Source: Panax quinquefolius
Lineage: Eukaryota; Streptophyta; Magnoliopsida; Apiales; Araliaceae
NCBI GenBank assembly: GCA_020205615.1
Contig: CM035170.1
Location: 122,762,642 to 122,826,641 of the forward strand
Reading direction: 5' to 3'
Length of the DNA: 64,000 bases
A model generated the notes under the pieces. It ran no database searches, was not told the origin of the DNA, and saw nothing but the letters and a program-made list of their open reading frames with translations. The position numbers and the translations under genes were made by a program. Below, one piece after another: positions 35,482-46,990 of the stretch; within the stretch, counting starts at the first letter, position 1, and each line of letters begins with the position of its first letter.

Positions 35482-38272
35482 CGACGCCCCCAAAATAGTA
35501 TACATCACCTATTCCGAAAGTTGTCACAATACACGGTACGTAAACAACTACAACTTTATTATTACAACAAGAAATCGTGAGTTTGAATACAAATATTATC
35601 TTCTGTATAATATTTATACTCAAATAAATCCTCATCACATTTATCGATACATTATTTTACAAAAATGGTGAGGACTACTAAACAATTCTTTCTAAAACCT
35701 TCATTCCATACCCCGACTGCATTTCGCTTATATTCTCGCCTCCCGAGAAAAATAGAACAAAAAGGAAAAGGGTGAGCTCAACTAGCTCAATAAAGAATAT
35801 TATGACTAAGATAATATACAACAAATTATCGTTAGTCTTCAACAGGAAAAATATAATAGTAATACAATAGACAACAAATTTTAAATCAATATTCGCAATG
35901 AAATAATAATTCATTAGAAGAGTTAAGTAGAGAATGCAAACTACTATCTTCTATGAATGAATTTAAAAGTTCATCGCTCATCTTTTATCCCCGTAACATC
36001 AATCAATATACATCCGAATCAAATATTCATTCAGCACTACAGCCAAAGATATTCATCACCGTCATGTTCATTTAAACACTGCTCATCTTTCAGCACTACG
36101 GCCAAAGATATTCTTCAGAAATCATTCATCTTTTGCACTACAGCCAAAGATATTCTTAAGAAATCATTCATCTTGCACACTACGTGCCAAAGATATTCCA
36201 TAATATCATCATTTAAGACCGAGGATGATGAAAATATTTTTTTTAAAGAAACGAATCCAAAGGAAACAAAAATGACAAGGATTAAGGATTCGTACTTGGT
36301 TTTATCCACGCCAAAAATACCTCAATAATAATCATAGTGGTGTAAAATTCAAGAATGATCAAAACATGGATACAATCGAAGTTAGATCCGTAATAGATGT
36401 TTTGGACTAAAAGAAGAAATTTTATTTTCTATTGAATAAGATCAGATACGTGAATAAGGTCAGATACGTGAATAAAGGTCAGACACGTGAATAGTAACTC
36501 TCGACACCAAAAGATAGAAATTCCACAAAAACATCTTCACGCTTCACTTAATAGTACTCGTGAATAAGAACTCGTGAATAAGAACTCATTAATAAGAACT
36601 CGTGAATAAGAACTCGTGAATAAGAACCCATGAATAGTAACCCGACAAGAAAAAGTTCCAAATTTGATAAAACTTCAGATCAACATTTCAAAGATAATGA
36701 TATTGAAGAAATAATATCATTAAGAAAAAAAATAATATCCCTTACCTCGAAAAGATCAAGATTTACAAATTTAGAATAATAAGGGTATAAGGTCAAGGGA
36801 ACTTGCACCATCTAGCAATACTCAAAGTATACTCAAAATACTCACAAGAATACGCCGATAATATAGAGAGAGAAAACTTCAGCTTCGGTGTGATTTTCAA
36901 TTCTAACCCAAGACCCTATTTATAGAAAACGCTGTAACACCAAAGCGTAAAATTTAATAAAATAATAATATTTCTTAAAATATTCAAGCCCACCTTAGAA
37001 ATCTGATTTCAGATCATTTATAACACATGTGAGCCACTAAATTACAACAAAAACGTTTTTCTTACAAAAATATTTTAAACTCCCCAAAATCAATTATTTT
37101 GAGTTTCTAACTTCAATAATTCATAATAAATAGCCCTTTCATCAGAAAATTGAATCTCGCGAGTTTTTATAGGAATCTCAATTCTCTACAACTTTTCAGA
37201 AGAAAGTTTTTCCAAATTCCAAATAAAAATTGACCGAAATCCACAAACCAGGCGATTTTATAAAGTTATAATCAAATTTCACCAATAAATGGGGTCCACC
37301 GACATGTTTAACATGTTTTAAACATTTATTGCAACAAAAATACTCTTCCTCCTCGTATACTCATATATCCCACATTCGTTGTAAAATATCACCGTTAATA
37401 TATTATTAAAATAATATATTTAAACGAATTATTTTATCGTAAAAAGATAAAATATTAATTTTCAACAATTGTCATTTTAAAATTTTCTCCATCTATATCC
37501 ACATAAAATCAATATTTTCTCATCATATAAATCAATAATTAATTATTCACAAATAATATTACGTAATCACAATATCGACAACCGTGCGCCCTGTCAGAAA
37601 GAGGGGGGCTTCCAATAAGAATTTCTTCTTCATCGCTAGCAAGCAATTAGGTGACCAAACCTCTCCTTAGATGTAACTTTCTAGACATTGCCAATAATGT
37701 TATCTAATAATATTATTCAGATAATATGAATTATTGCTTCGATAAAGAAAAATACCGCCAGAATGACAATTATCAAACAACAAAGAATATAAAATATCAA
37801 CGCAAAGAATTATTAACTCAATAAAATATCGAATAAAGAATTATCGTAACCATTATTGAGTAGTGCTTCTTCACGTAAGAATCAATAATTGGTGCAATAC
37901 CGGTGCTATCGCTCAACAACGCAGATTAGTGTGTTTTAACCAACCGGTATTCCAACAAGATAATCTGTGAATAACTACGCCGTTATTTAAAAACAACTTA
38001 TATTTGTCGCTTTCTTCATCCAATCGCTCAAGTTATGGGCTCCACACACGGTCGCTACTGTCATGCATTTAATATTCTCTCGACAAAGCATTTAATATTC
38101 CACGACCCAAACTAATATTCTCTAACGATAATGAATATTTTATAACCACTGCTTATTTTAAAATATTTGCAGATTTAACCCTTAACTATCCACATTAATC
38201 AAATCAACCCTTACTATTTCAAAATAATAAATAAAGGAAATTCCTTTTTATTTTAAAAATTTTTCGGTCTTC
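35482..38272 (-). mobile_element. Ty3/gypsy LTR, subfamily I (short form), 5' LTR, minus strand
   Basis: About 2.8 kb, from GCGACGCCCCC to TTTTTCGGTCTT, with the last three expected bases (ACA) missing or altered. It is followed on the left by a primer binding site and gag, so it is the 5' LTR of that element. It includes leader repeats at 36030 to 36205, the 14-bp repeat at 36555 to 36635, an inverted TATA box at 36917 and the conserved GTGACCAAACCTCTCCT block at 37651. Its right edge joins the second half of the split copia LTR. Confidence 0.8.
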
Positions 38273-38740
38273 TTAACTATCACTACAGAATTCCTATCGA
38301 TGACATAAGTAAAACTCCATTAGGTATTCCTCATGGCAGCCACGCTCAAATTGAACTTATTCTCTAATAAAGACCTACATACTTGCTTTAGTGTCTCCAC
38401 ACAAATGATCATGAGATCAATCATCCTCATCCAATAAGCAGTTAACGTATGTACCAATCTATCCGGATTCACTAATCCCCAATTTAGTAATCCAATGATT
38501 GGGAACTATTTTAGTTTTAAGCTTTCTAAGAATTTAGATCTCATTAGAATGATCATCATCATTATTCTAAAAGCATTGCTTAAAACTATGGGTTTATCAC
38601 ATATTATAAAACAAAGATCGTGTAGATAATTAAAAGCCTTTAATAAATTAATACTTTTTATTAATAAATGAATAAGTTTGTTACAAAGTATATGCTTTAT
38701 CATCAAACATGATTGGCTTATCATGTGCATACTACTTTCA
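38273..38740 (-). mobile_element. Ty1/copia LTR, minus strand, right part (LTR start)
   Basis: Reverse complement of the first ~470 bases of the LTR at 51201, ending ATACTACTTTCA. The left edge, CTTAACTATCACTAC, overlaps the end of the left part (ACTACTATCA at 20466), so ACTATCA-like bases flank the 17.8-kb gypsy block on both sides. Confidence 0.8.
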
Positions 38741-39033
38741 TGTTCTCTTCGTGAAATGAAACGAATTTGGGACTAATGGGAACGAGTGATGGTCCTAGAT
38801 GGTGCATTAGTAGTCCTCACTATTTTGTAAAATAGTGTGATAATAATTGTAATGAGGACTCCTTTGAGTTTCAGTATAATCTCTAAGAGACAATATTTGT
38901 ATTCAAACTCACAGTTTATGTTTTGTCGTATTGTATTGACGATACCAGATTATAAAGTCAGATTTGAATTCAGATCATGTATCTCGACGACTCAAGATGG
39001 GTGATGTATACCTAATTTTGGGGGGGCGCCACA
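38741..39033 (+). mobile_element. Ty3/gypsy LTR, subfamily II, right part (3' end)
   Basis: Starts TGTTCTCTTCGTGAAATG, continuing the LTR that broke at 19073, and ends at GGGGCGCCACA. The duplicated TGTTC at both edges is the target duplication of the copia LTR. A second copy of this segment is at 56202 to 56490. Confidence 0.75.
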
Positions 39034-39129
39034 AGAACCAAGACATCATTATACAGTAACCAAGACATCATTAGACAGTAACCAAGACACTCATAAGACA
39101 GTAACCAAGACATCATTAGACAGTAACCA
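39034..39129 (+). repeat. 24-bp tandem repeat (ACCAAGACATCATTAGACAGTA), 4 units
   Basis: Four units follow directly on the gypsy LTR end. The last unit is cut at ACCAATTAAAAGG, where copia internal sequence starts. The same array, with more units, follows the same LTR end at 56491. Confidence 0.85.
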
Positions 39130-42100
39130 ATTAAAAGGAGTTTATTTAGATATGAAATAAGATTTCATATTATTCAAAATAAAGAAGTTTATTTGTGAAT
39201 AGGAAAGAAAATCCGTGTTTCCTTTAATAAAAGTTTTTTTTTACATGGAATTGGATTCCATAATTAATTAAAATAAAGGAGTTTATTTTGATTAAAGATT
39301 TTGATTAAAATAAAATAGTTTATTTTATTCAAAATTGGATAAATTAAAATAAAATAGTTTTATTTTGATTTAAATTTGGATTAAAACAAAGGAGTTTATT
39401 TTGATTCAAAATTAGATTTTATACTAACTAAATTTGCCCATTAAATGATATCAATATATATATTAAATGTTTATTATTCATAAGATGAATGTTATTTATC
39501 GATGCATATGATGATGATGTGTATGATAATAAATGGGATTGATTATGGACTATCAACCAATATGATTGGATTTTATTTTAGTTGGATGCATTGAATGTAT
39601 GGGTTTTATTAAATGGGGTCTCACAGACTCGCCTTCTCTAATTTTTTCTTAATTTAAATTCTATCTCTCTCCTATGTACTTTCCTCGATCACGATCAAGG
39701 TTTCTATTTATTTTAAATAGTTTTGTAATAGGAATAGTTAGAATTAATTTTGAAGAATTAGAGATCAAGGAGCAAGGAGCGCTTGAAGACCTGCTTTATA
39801 ATGGAGCCCAGGTTTAAATGTAATAGTTATATTTAAATATTAATTTTCGCACCCTAGGTTTGACCTTTTGGTTCACTTGGTGGCTCTAGTGAACCAAACT
39901 AGAATAAAGTCCATAATCAATCCGTAGAATATAGTATTCTATATGTGCATGCTTATACTATATATATTATATATTATGCAAACACGCTTCGCATGTTCAT
40001 TAATACGACGCGTATTTTTATATATATATGTAATGCATGCCGCTTAAACAAGATGAGACAAATTAATAACAAACCCTCATTTTTTTTATATTAAGTCCTA
40101 AGCGCTCAAAGATATTTGGAATATCGAACATCATCGCTTTCTAGCATGATAAAATTAATAGAGTATTAAATATTTAATATGAGTTTGTTGTCAGGTCACC
40201 ACAAGGCAAGTATTAAGTATTTAAGATGTTAATTTATCACATTTGATGCTTATAAAGAAAATTGAACAATATTGTTTTGTTGTGTCACCACAAGGATGAT
40301 ATTTTTCTTTTTGAATATATGGAGTGCTAGGTTGGACTTAACTGGATAATTTTGATTCTGGATGTGCCACCACTGATCAAAATAATCTAAGAGGCAAAAA
40401 GAAAAGGAGTTCAGATAGTTGATGTAATCGACAAAAGTTGTCTACCTATTTATTTATATATAGTTTGTTGTGTCACCACAAGGCTATATACATTTGAAAT
40501 GGGATCCTTATTCTCACTAAAGCAAATCTTTAATTAGATTTTATTCAACTATATAAGTGAGGGTAATATAGTTTGAAGAAAATAGTGGGAGATACCAATT
40601 TAAAACAAGACCTAATTTATTTTGGTAATTAATAAAAGAATGTATGTTAAAATGTTGTTAATTACAAATTCATTTAAAGAATTTTACAATGTCTAAAATT
40701 ACTATCATCGCACAAGCATATTAGATGCTAAATTAACCGTAATCAATTAAACTGGATTGGTTAAGGAATTTGAGAATAGTTCTCATAGTTTAAAAGCTAT
40801 CTTATGTCCTTAATACGCCTATCCCTCGCAATGGTTGCGCATAATGCCTCCGAGGAAGAGATTGCTACTTTTAGAAAGTGGCAAGATGATGCATATTGGC
40901 TCAACGCATCATGCTCAGATCCACGAGTAACGAGCTTCGCCACAAGATGAAACTATGGATGCTCCTACTATATTCCCCGCACATCAAGTAGTTGATGGTG
41001 AGGAAAGTAGGATCGATAGATATCGATATCTAAGGAGCTCTTCCGATCTAGAACGGCCAATGGCACTATAAGATGCATAAAAAAGTTCTTAACATAATCA
41101 ATTTGATTGATCAATTAGACAACCGGTTTTGTCATGGATGGAGAGTTGAGCCAAGATTTGATCTTGCACTCACTCCCTGGGATTCTTTCACAATTGTTGT
41201 GAATTTTTCATATGAACAAGCTAGATATCACCTCACCGATTTGCTTATCATGTTGAAAAATGTTGAGAGTCACTTTCCAACCAAGAAAGACCAAGTCTTA
41301 CTCGGTAGGGCCAAAGGATCTTCCTAAAAGAAGAACGATTCAAAGAAGGTAAAATAAAGGCAAAAACAAAGGATAATAAGAACAAAATCGACACGGATAT
41401 AGCAAAGGAGTTTGCTTCCACCGCAATAAGCTCGACATCGGAAAAAATCATGAGAAGCATCTTGCAGAGGCTAACCAAAGAAGCTTAGTGAAGTTTCTAC
41501 ATAATACGCTTTTTGTTCATGATTGAAATAAATTTTTCTTTAAGTCAAGGTTCTACTGGGTATTGGATACCGACTTTGGTTATCATAAATATAGATTTAT
41601 GAAGGACCAAAGTAAGTAGAAAGCTAAACAAATATAAGTAATCCTATGTATGGAAAATGAAGCAAAGGTTGCTGCATTAGCTATATAAACTTATAGTTTA
41701 GCCGCCTACGGGCAAATCTATTAAGTCAATAAGTTGTTATCAGATTCCAATTCTTGTTAGAAACATTATTTCCATTTTATTGTTGGACAATAAAATTTTT
41801 GGTATTATAATTAAGAACAATTGTTGTTCTATTTATAATAATAATGTTTCAGTATAGAATCGAAATATTACTTAATGGATTTTGTATACTGACTTTACGT
41901 GCTAAAAAATTATTTTGTAAATTGAACAAACTAGTATAAGAAAAGGAGATGATCATTCAAAGAGTTGAATGTATGTATTTGTTGAATACAAGTGTGAATT
42001 ATTTGAAAGGTTCAAAGAATTCGTAAGTGAAACAAATTTGCAAAGTATTAAGATTCTTTGATTAGATCAAGGAATAAATACTTGTGCAATAAGTTTCTAG

Positions 42101-43698
42101 ATCATCTCAAATGGTTTTTCTCATAATGGACACCTCCCGATACGTAAATAATTGATTGATGTATCCGAAAGGAAAAATCGCACCTTGTTGGACATGGTAC
42201 GGTCCATAATGATTTTACCGACATTCCAAAGATCCTTTCAGGTCATGTCCTAGAAATGGTCAGATATTCATTAAAAAGGTAACCTCAAAATCCTACCCCA
42301 AGACTCCATAAAAGTTATGGATGTGGAGGATTCCTAATCTTAAGTATGTTAAGATAAGGGGTTGTCCAACTTATGTGAAAAGGTTTCAAAGGATAAGTTT
42401 GGGACAAGATTCGACAAGTACAATTTGTGGGACATCCTAAAGTAAGTTTAGGGTATATGTTCTATAATCCTACTTTAGCAAAAGGTGTTTGTTATTAAAC
42501 ACGCCGCCTTCTAAGATAAAGGTGTTTATTATCAAGGGCTAGTGGGAGGATAATAGATCTTCAAGAGTTCAAGAACCACAAAACACTATAAGTCAAATAA
42601 GAGGAAACCTATAGATGTAATTCTATTCAGACACAAACCTAATCAGAACTCGAATAAGATCAAGATACCTAGGAGGTATGGATTCATCATAGATGATGAT
42701 GATGAGGTACACATCATAGAAGATGATGATCCAGCATATATATTCATTTGATGATGATCAAAAGAGTTCTAGTGTGTACAAAAGGGACAAAAGGGTCGGG
42801 GAGCGCCGTGACATTCCTAATATTATATGTTGATATACTACTTGATAAGGAATGACATACTAATGCTACAATCAAGAATGATAAAGTTGTCTAAACATTC
42901 CTCCATGAATGGTTTGGGAAGAGTATCTTAATTGGGGATAAAATCTATATAGATAGATACAAGAGGATGCTCGACTTAACCCAAGGAACGATATTCATTT
43001 GATGCTAAAGTCGCTTTAGCATGGCAAACTCCAAGAGATGTCTCATGTCGATGAGCTATGGAGTGTATCTCTTAATAGTCCCCATGACTCTCGAAAAGAG
43101 AGTCGCATGATGAGTGACAATCATGTATGCAATGAAATGTACGAGACCGATGTCGATCACCATATTATGGAGAAGTTCACTACGAGTCGCTGAAAACATC
43201 TTAAAGTGCTTAACCCAAGACACTAAGGATGTGATCATATTCATGGTGGGTCTAAATTAAAACTAGAGGGCTTAATGCACTCAAGTTTTTCGCATGCACT
43301 CAAGATGACGTAAAAATCCACTTTAAGGTAAAGCGTTATCTTGAACAAAGGGTGCAGTTGAATCGAAAGGTTCCAAACAAAGAAAGAGTTGTTGGTTTAG
43401 TGATAAAGACAAAGTATATAGCTATAAATGAAGTCGCAAGTTGATTGTTTGGATTAAAAGTTCATTACGTAACTAGAATAGTTCCTAAGTCTCATCTTGG
43501 ATCTAAACATGTGTCAGGGCACTTTCATTTGATTATTAGAATCATTGAAAGATGGGAAATCACTATAGAGATAGTGGACTCTCAAGAACAACATTACATA
43601 TCCATTAACTAAAGCTTATCCAACATGCCAGGATAATCGCCACTAGAGAAGAAGAGTATGAGATACCACGACGATTGGCTTTAGTGCAAGTGGGAGAT
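39130..43698 (+). pseudogene. Ty1/copia internal region, copy 1, left end missing
   Basis: Corresponds to 46500 to 51200 of copy 2 and lacks the first ~700 bases, including the primer binding site. Gag starts at 40689 (MSKITIIA) and later gives EEEIATFRKWQDDA-type and NIINLIDQL motifs. A zinc-knuckle remnant is at about 41405 to 41450 and a protease remnant, WVLDTD, at about 41550. An integrase part (FERFKEF, then SERKNRTLLDMVRS) lies at about 41990 to 42215, and a post-integrase stretch follows to about 42720. RT resumes only at ILYVD (about 42827), then YKRMLDL and the RNase H end. The element closes with the copia signature CKWEI and the AGTGGGAGA polypurine tract at 43689. There are many stops and shifts, and the first half of RT is absent. 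Confidence 0.8.
40195..40483 (+). repeat. Three copies of hairpin motif TTGTGTCACCACAAGG in copia leader
   Basis: The motif GTCACCACAAGG occurs at 40195, 40284 and 40472, each preceded by GTTTGTTG-like sequence. TTGTG/CACAA can pair around a TCAC loop. The same three lie at 47720, 47809 and 47997 in copy 2. They sit upstream of the gag start. Confidence 0.7.
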
Positions 43699-43741
43699 TG
43701 AAAGTAGTATGCACACAAGCCAATCATGTTTGATGATAAAG

Positions 43742-44225
43742 CATATACTTTGTAATAATCTTATTCATTTATTAATAAAAAGTATTAATTTATTAAAGGC
43801 TTTTAATTATCTACATGATGTTGTTTTATAATATGTGATAAACCCATAGTTTTAAGCAATGCTTTTAGAATAATGATGATGATCATTCTAATGAGATCTA
43901 AATTTTAGAAAGCTTAAAACTAAAATAGTTCCCAATCATTGGATTACTAAATTGGGATTAAAGTAGAATGGTGAAAGTATCGGGTACATATACTTTGATG
44001 AATACTTTGTAATCTTATTCATTTATTAATAAAAAGTATTAATTTATTAAAGGCTTTAATTATCTACACGATGTCGTTTTTATAATATGTGATAAACCCA
44101 TAGTTTTAAGCAATGCTTTTAGAATAATGATGATGATCATTCTAATGAGATCTAAATTTTAGAAAGCTTAAAACTAAAATAGTTCCCAATCATCGATTAC
44201 TAAATCGGGGATTAGTGAATCCGGA
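43742..44225 (+). repeat. Tandem duplication inside copia LTR, period ~254 bp
   Basis: TTATTCATTTATTAATAAAAAG occurs at 43761 and 44015. GATAAACCCATAGTTTTAAGC and TAGTTCCCAATCAT recur with the same offset. The other LTR copies have this segment once. Confidence 0.8.
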
Positions 44226-45359
44226 TAGGTGCTTATCGATGAGGATGATTGAGATCATTTGTTGGAGACACTAAAGCAAACGTAGGTGCTTATTAGAGAA
44301 GAAAGTTCACCGAAATGGCTAAGAATACCTAATGGAGTTTTATTCGCTCGTCAATAGAATTTCTCAGAGTGATAGTAAGACAAGTAATCCTTGGACTGAG
44401 ATCATCATAAGATCTCGTGTATGATGAGTTATACTTGACTTATTCCTTAAGACCCTTAGGGTATATCAAAGGGTATGCTTGGGTATAATAAGTTGTATAT
44501 GGAGATAATGTATGATCAATAAAGAATCTACCACTTCTAATAAAAGAAGAGAAATGTCCTATGTGATTCGATAAATGACAACCCAAAGAGTCCTCGGGTT
44601 AATAAGCGTAATGAAATTAGAAAGGAGTTTCTAATTTGCATTATTTGGAGTTGTGCATTTAAGAGATCGAAATACATATAATTAAATAAAATAAGACTTG
44701 ACAAGAATTCCATGCCTTATATTTAATCGGGACATCAGATGGTGGAAGGATTGAATCAGATTTTAAGAACTATTTACTCAAAGGTTCTTTAATGATTAAT
44801 GTTGAAATCTATATTATCCGGAAAGTCGTTGATCGCTAGGAGGCTTATCCCTATCAGAATAAATATTATTTATTTAAATAAATTAATTGTTTAATTTATT
44901 TATTTAAATAAGATTAGAATTGTTCTAATTGATTTATTCACAACCTGCTTTAATATGGAGAACCTAAAGGGTCACACCATAAAAGGAAGAATAATTATTT
45001 AAGAAGTTAATGGCATAATCGTAATAATATAGTTATGTATATTTAATTTAATCTATGGTGATAGAATAAATTAAATAGCTTAATATTTATTATTTAATAT
45101 TTTAGAAATATTAAATATAAATTAATAAGAGGAGTCTTATTAATATTATTACAATTATTATTATTTTAATTTCTAAAAGAGTTTAGGAATTAATTTAATA
45201 TAAGTATTCTCATTTATTCCTAATAAGATTAGGAAGGAAAATTAATTAAAAGAGTTTAATTAATTATCCCTAATAAGATTAGGAGCTTAATTAATTAAAA
45301 GAATTTAATTAATTAAATAAAACCCAATTCCTTAATTGTTAAGGTGGGTTGCCCACATC

Positions 45360-45369
45360 TATAAATAAG
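45360..45369 (+). promoter_or_regulatory. Copia LTR TATA box (TATAAATAAG)
   Basis: Context GCCCACATCTATAAATAAGAGG. The equivalents in the other LTRs are at 52646 and 54214, all in the same GGGTTGCCCACATC setting. Confidence 0.55.
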
Positions 45370-45904
45370 AGGAGTCTTATTATGGGTGGATGGGTTGTTG
45401 ACTTTTTTACAACAACTACGTAATAATTCCAAATTGTTGGGAGAGTACACCCTTTTCTATGTAGATAGAAAAACTAGGTTTAGCCAACCACCCTTCTTTG
45501 AATTTTTCTTCCTCGTGGATCACCTCAGAGGCCAAACATTTGGGTGGCTAACGCTGATCAAAGGAAGGAACCAAACCCGGTGGATTCAAGATTGAACGCG
45601 AAAAGGATTCGAGGTGAACTTGTACTGAGGAAGCTCGATCTTCAAGGGTATGATTTTATTCTTTATCTTTTCGCTTAATTAATAATTGTGCATAAAGGGT
45701 GATCCCGTATATGGTTTGTAAAATTTTAAACTCGATTTTTTACACGCCCGCATTATTTTTTTGCAATTTGATCAAAGTATATGAATATTACAAACCTAAT
45801 AAAGGGCATCGAGCCAAACCTTTATGCAAATTATTAATTGTTTTAATTAATATATATATTGATATGTGTTTGTAACAATTTAATTGGGCATAATTTTATC
45901 AGAT

Positions 45905-45907
<3 letters not shown>

Positions 45908-45938
<31 letters not shown>
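45908..45938 (+). repeat. Poly(A) run of about 28 bases
   Basis: Homopolymer in the copia leader about 100 bases after the LTR end. It is absent from copy 1, because that copy lacks this part. Its length is likely inexact. Confidence 0.9.
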
Positions 45939-46216
45939 CGGAAAATCATTTTAAATTAAACCAAATGATGATTGATGAATTAAATGATTTTTACGATGAT
46001 TGGCTAATCATTTGAAAATTGGCATTTTATTATTCAGGGCGCGGAAATCAGCATAAATTAATCAAGATGATTATTGATATATATAATAGTGGATATATAT
46101 ATAATTTTAAATTAAATGGGCATGAACGATTAATGATTGGTATATTAAAAACGAAATATACATAATTTTTTATTTTAATAAAGTAATATAAAGGATTATA
46201 TATATTTATAAGGATC

Positions 46217-46219
<3 letters not shown>

Positions 46220-46268
<49 letters not shown>

Positions 46269-46320
46269 ATATATATTATATATATAAATATTATATATTA
46301 TATATATATATATATATTAT
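46220..46320. repeat. (TA)n microsatellite
   Basis: About 100 bases of nearly pure TA with a few TTA interruptions, in the leader of copia copy 2. Confidence 0.9.
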
Positions 46321-46359
46321 TAATAATTATTTTAATTAAAATAAAATTTTATTTTAATT

Positions 46360-46990
46360 TTAAAATAAAAGGTTTATTTTAAATTAAAATAAAAGAGTTT
46401 ATTTTAATTTTAAAATTAGAATTTCATGCTAACTAATTAGAGTTTGGAATTGGATTCCATGATAACTAATTGGAGTTGAAATTGATTATTTATTTTTCCT
46501 TAAATAAAAAGGAGTTTATTTAGATATGAAATAAGATTTCATATTATTCAAAATAAAAGAGTTTATTTGTGAATAGAAAGAGAATCCTAATTTCCTTAAA
46601 TAAAGGAGTTTATTTAGATATGAAATAAGATTTCATATTATTCAAAATAAAGGAGTTTATTTTGAATAGGAAAGAAATCCGTGTTTCCTTTAATAAAAAG
46701 ATTTTTTTATATAAAACATGGAATCGATTCATAATTAATTAAAATAAAAGAGTTTATTTTAATTAAAGATTTTTTTTATTATATATGGAATCGATTCCAT
46801 AATTAATTAAAATAAAGGAGTTTATTTTGATTAAAATTTTGATTAAAATAAAATAGTTTATTTTATTCAAAATTGGATAAATTAAAATAAAATAGTTTTA
46901 TTTTGATTTAAATTTGATTAAAATAAAGGAGTTTATTTTGATTCAAAAATAGATTTTATACTAACTAAATTTGCCCATTAAATGATATCA
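46360..46990 (+). repeat. Irregular AAATAAAGGAGTTTATTTT repeats of the copia leader
   Basis: Repeated ATAAAGGAGTTTATTTTGATTAAA-like units, with AGATATGAAATAAGATTTCATATTATTC given twice (about 46515 and 46615). In each unit, AAATAAA and TTTATTT flank GGAGT and can pair. The corresponding part of copy 1 is 39130 to 39430. Confidence 0.7.

Larger units (their letters stand above)
43699..45801 (+). mobile_element. Ty1/copia LTR shared by two internal regions
   Basis: Begins TGAAAGTAGTATGCACAC after a polypurine tract and ends AATATTACAAACCTAATA before a primer-binding-like AAGGGCATCGAGCC. It is therefore a 3' LTR for the copy on its left and a 5' LTR for the copy on its right. At ~2.1 kb it is longer than the LTR at 51201 because about 250 bases near the start are tandemly duplicated (about 43742 to 43990 and 43995 to 44225). 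TATAAATAAG at 45360 is the probable promoter. Confidence 0.8.

Noticed and set aside
35957..36328. Open frame of 123 codons, starting MNLKVHRS
   Set aside because: The same peptide start appears at 513 and, on the minus strand, at 16291. It is the translated leader repeat of subfamily I LTRs.
44860..45320. Strong AT-rich palindromes (TTTAAATAAATTAATTG, TTAATTAATT) as possible replication origin or MITE
   Set aside because: They are conserved parts of the copia LTR, present at the same place in each copy.
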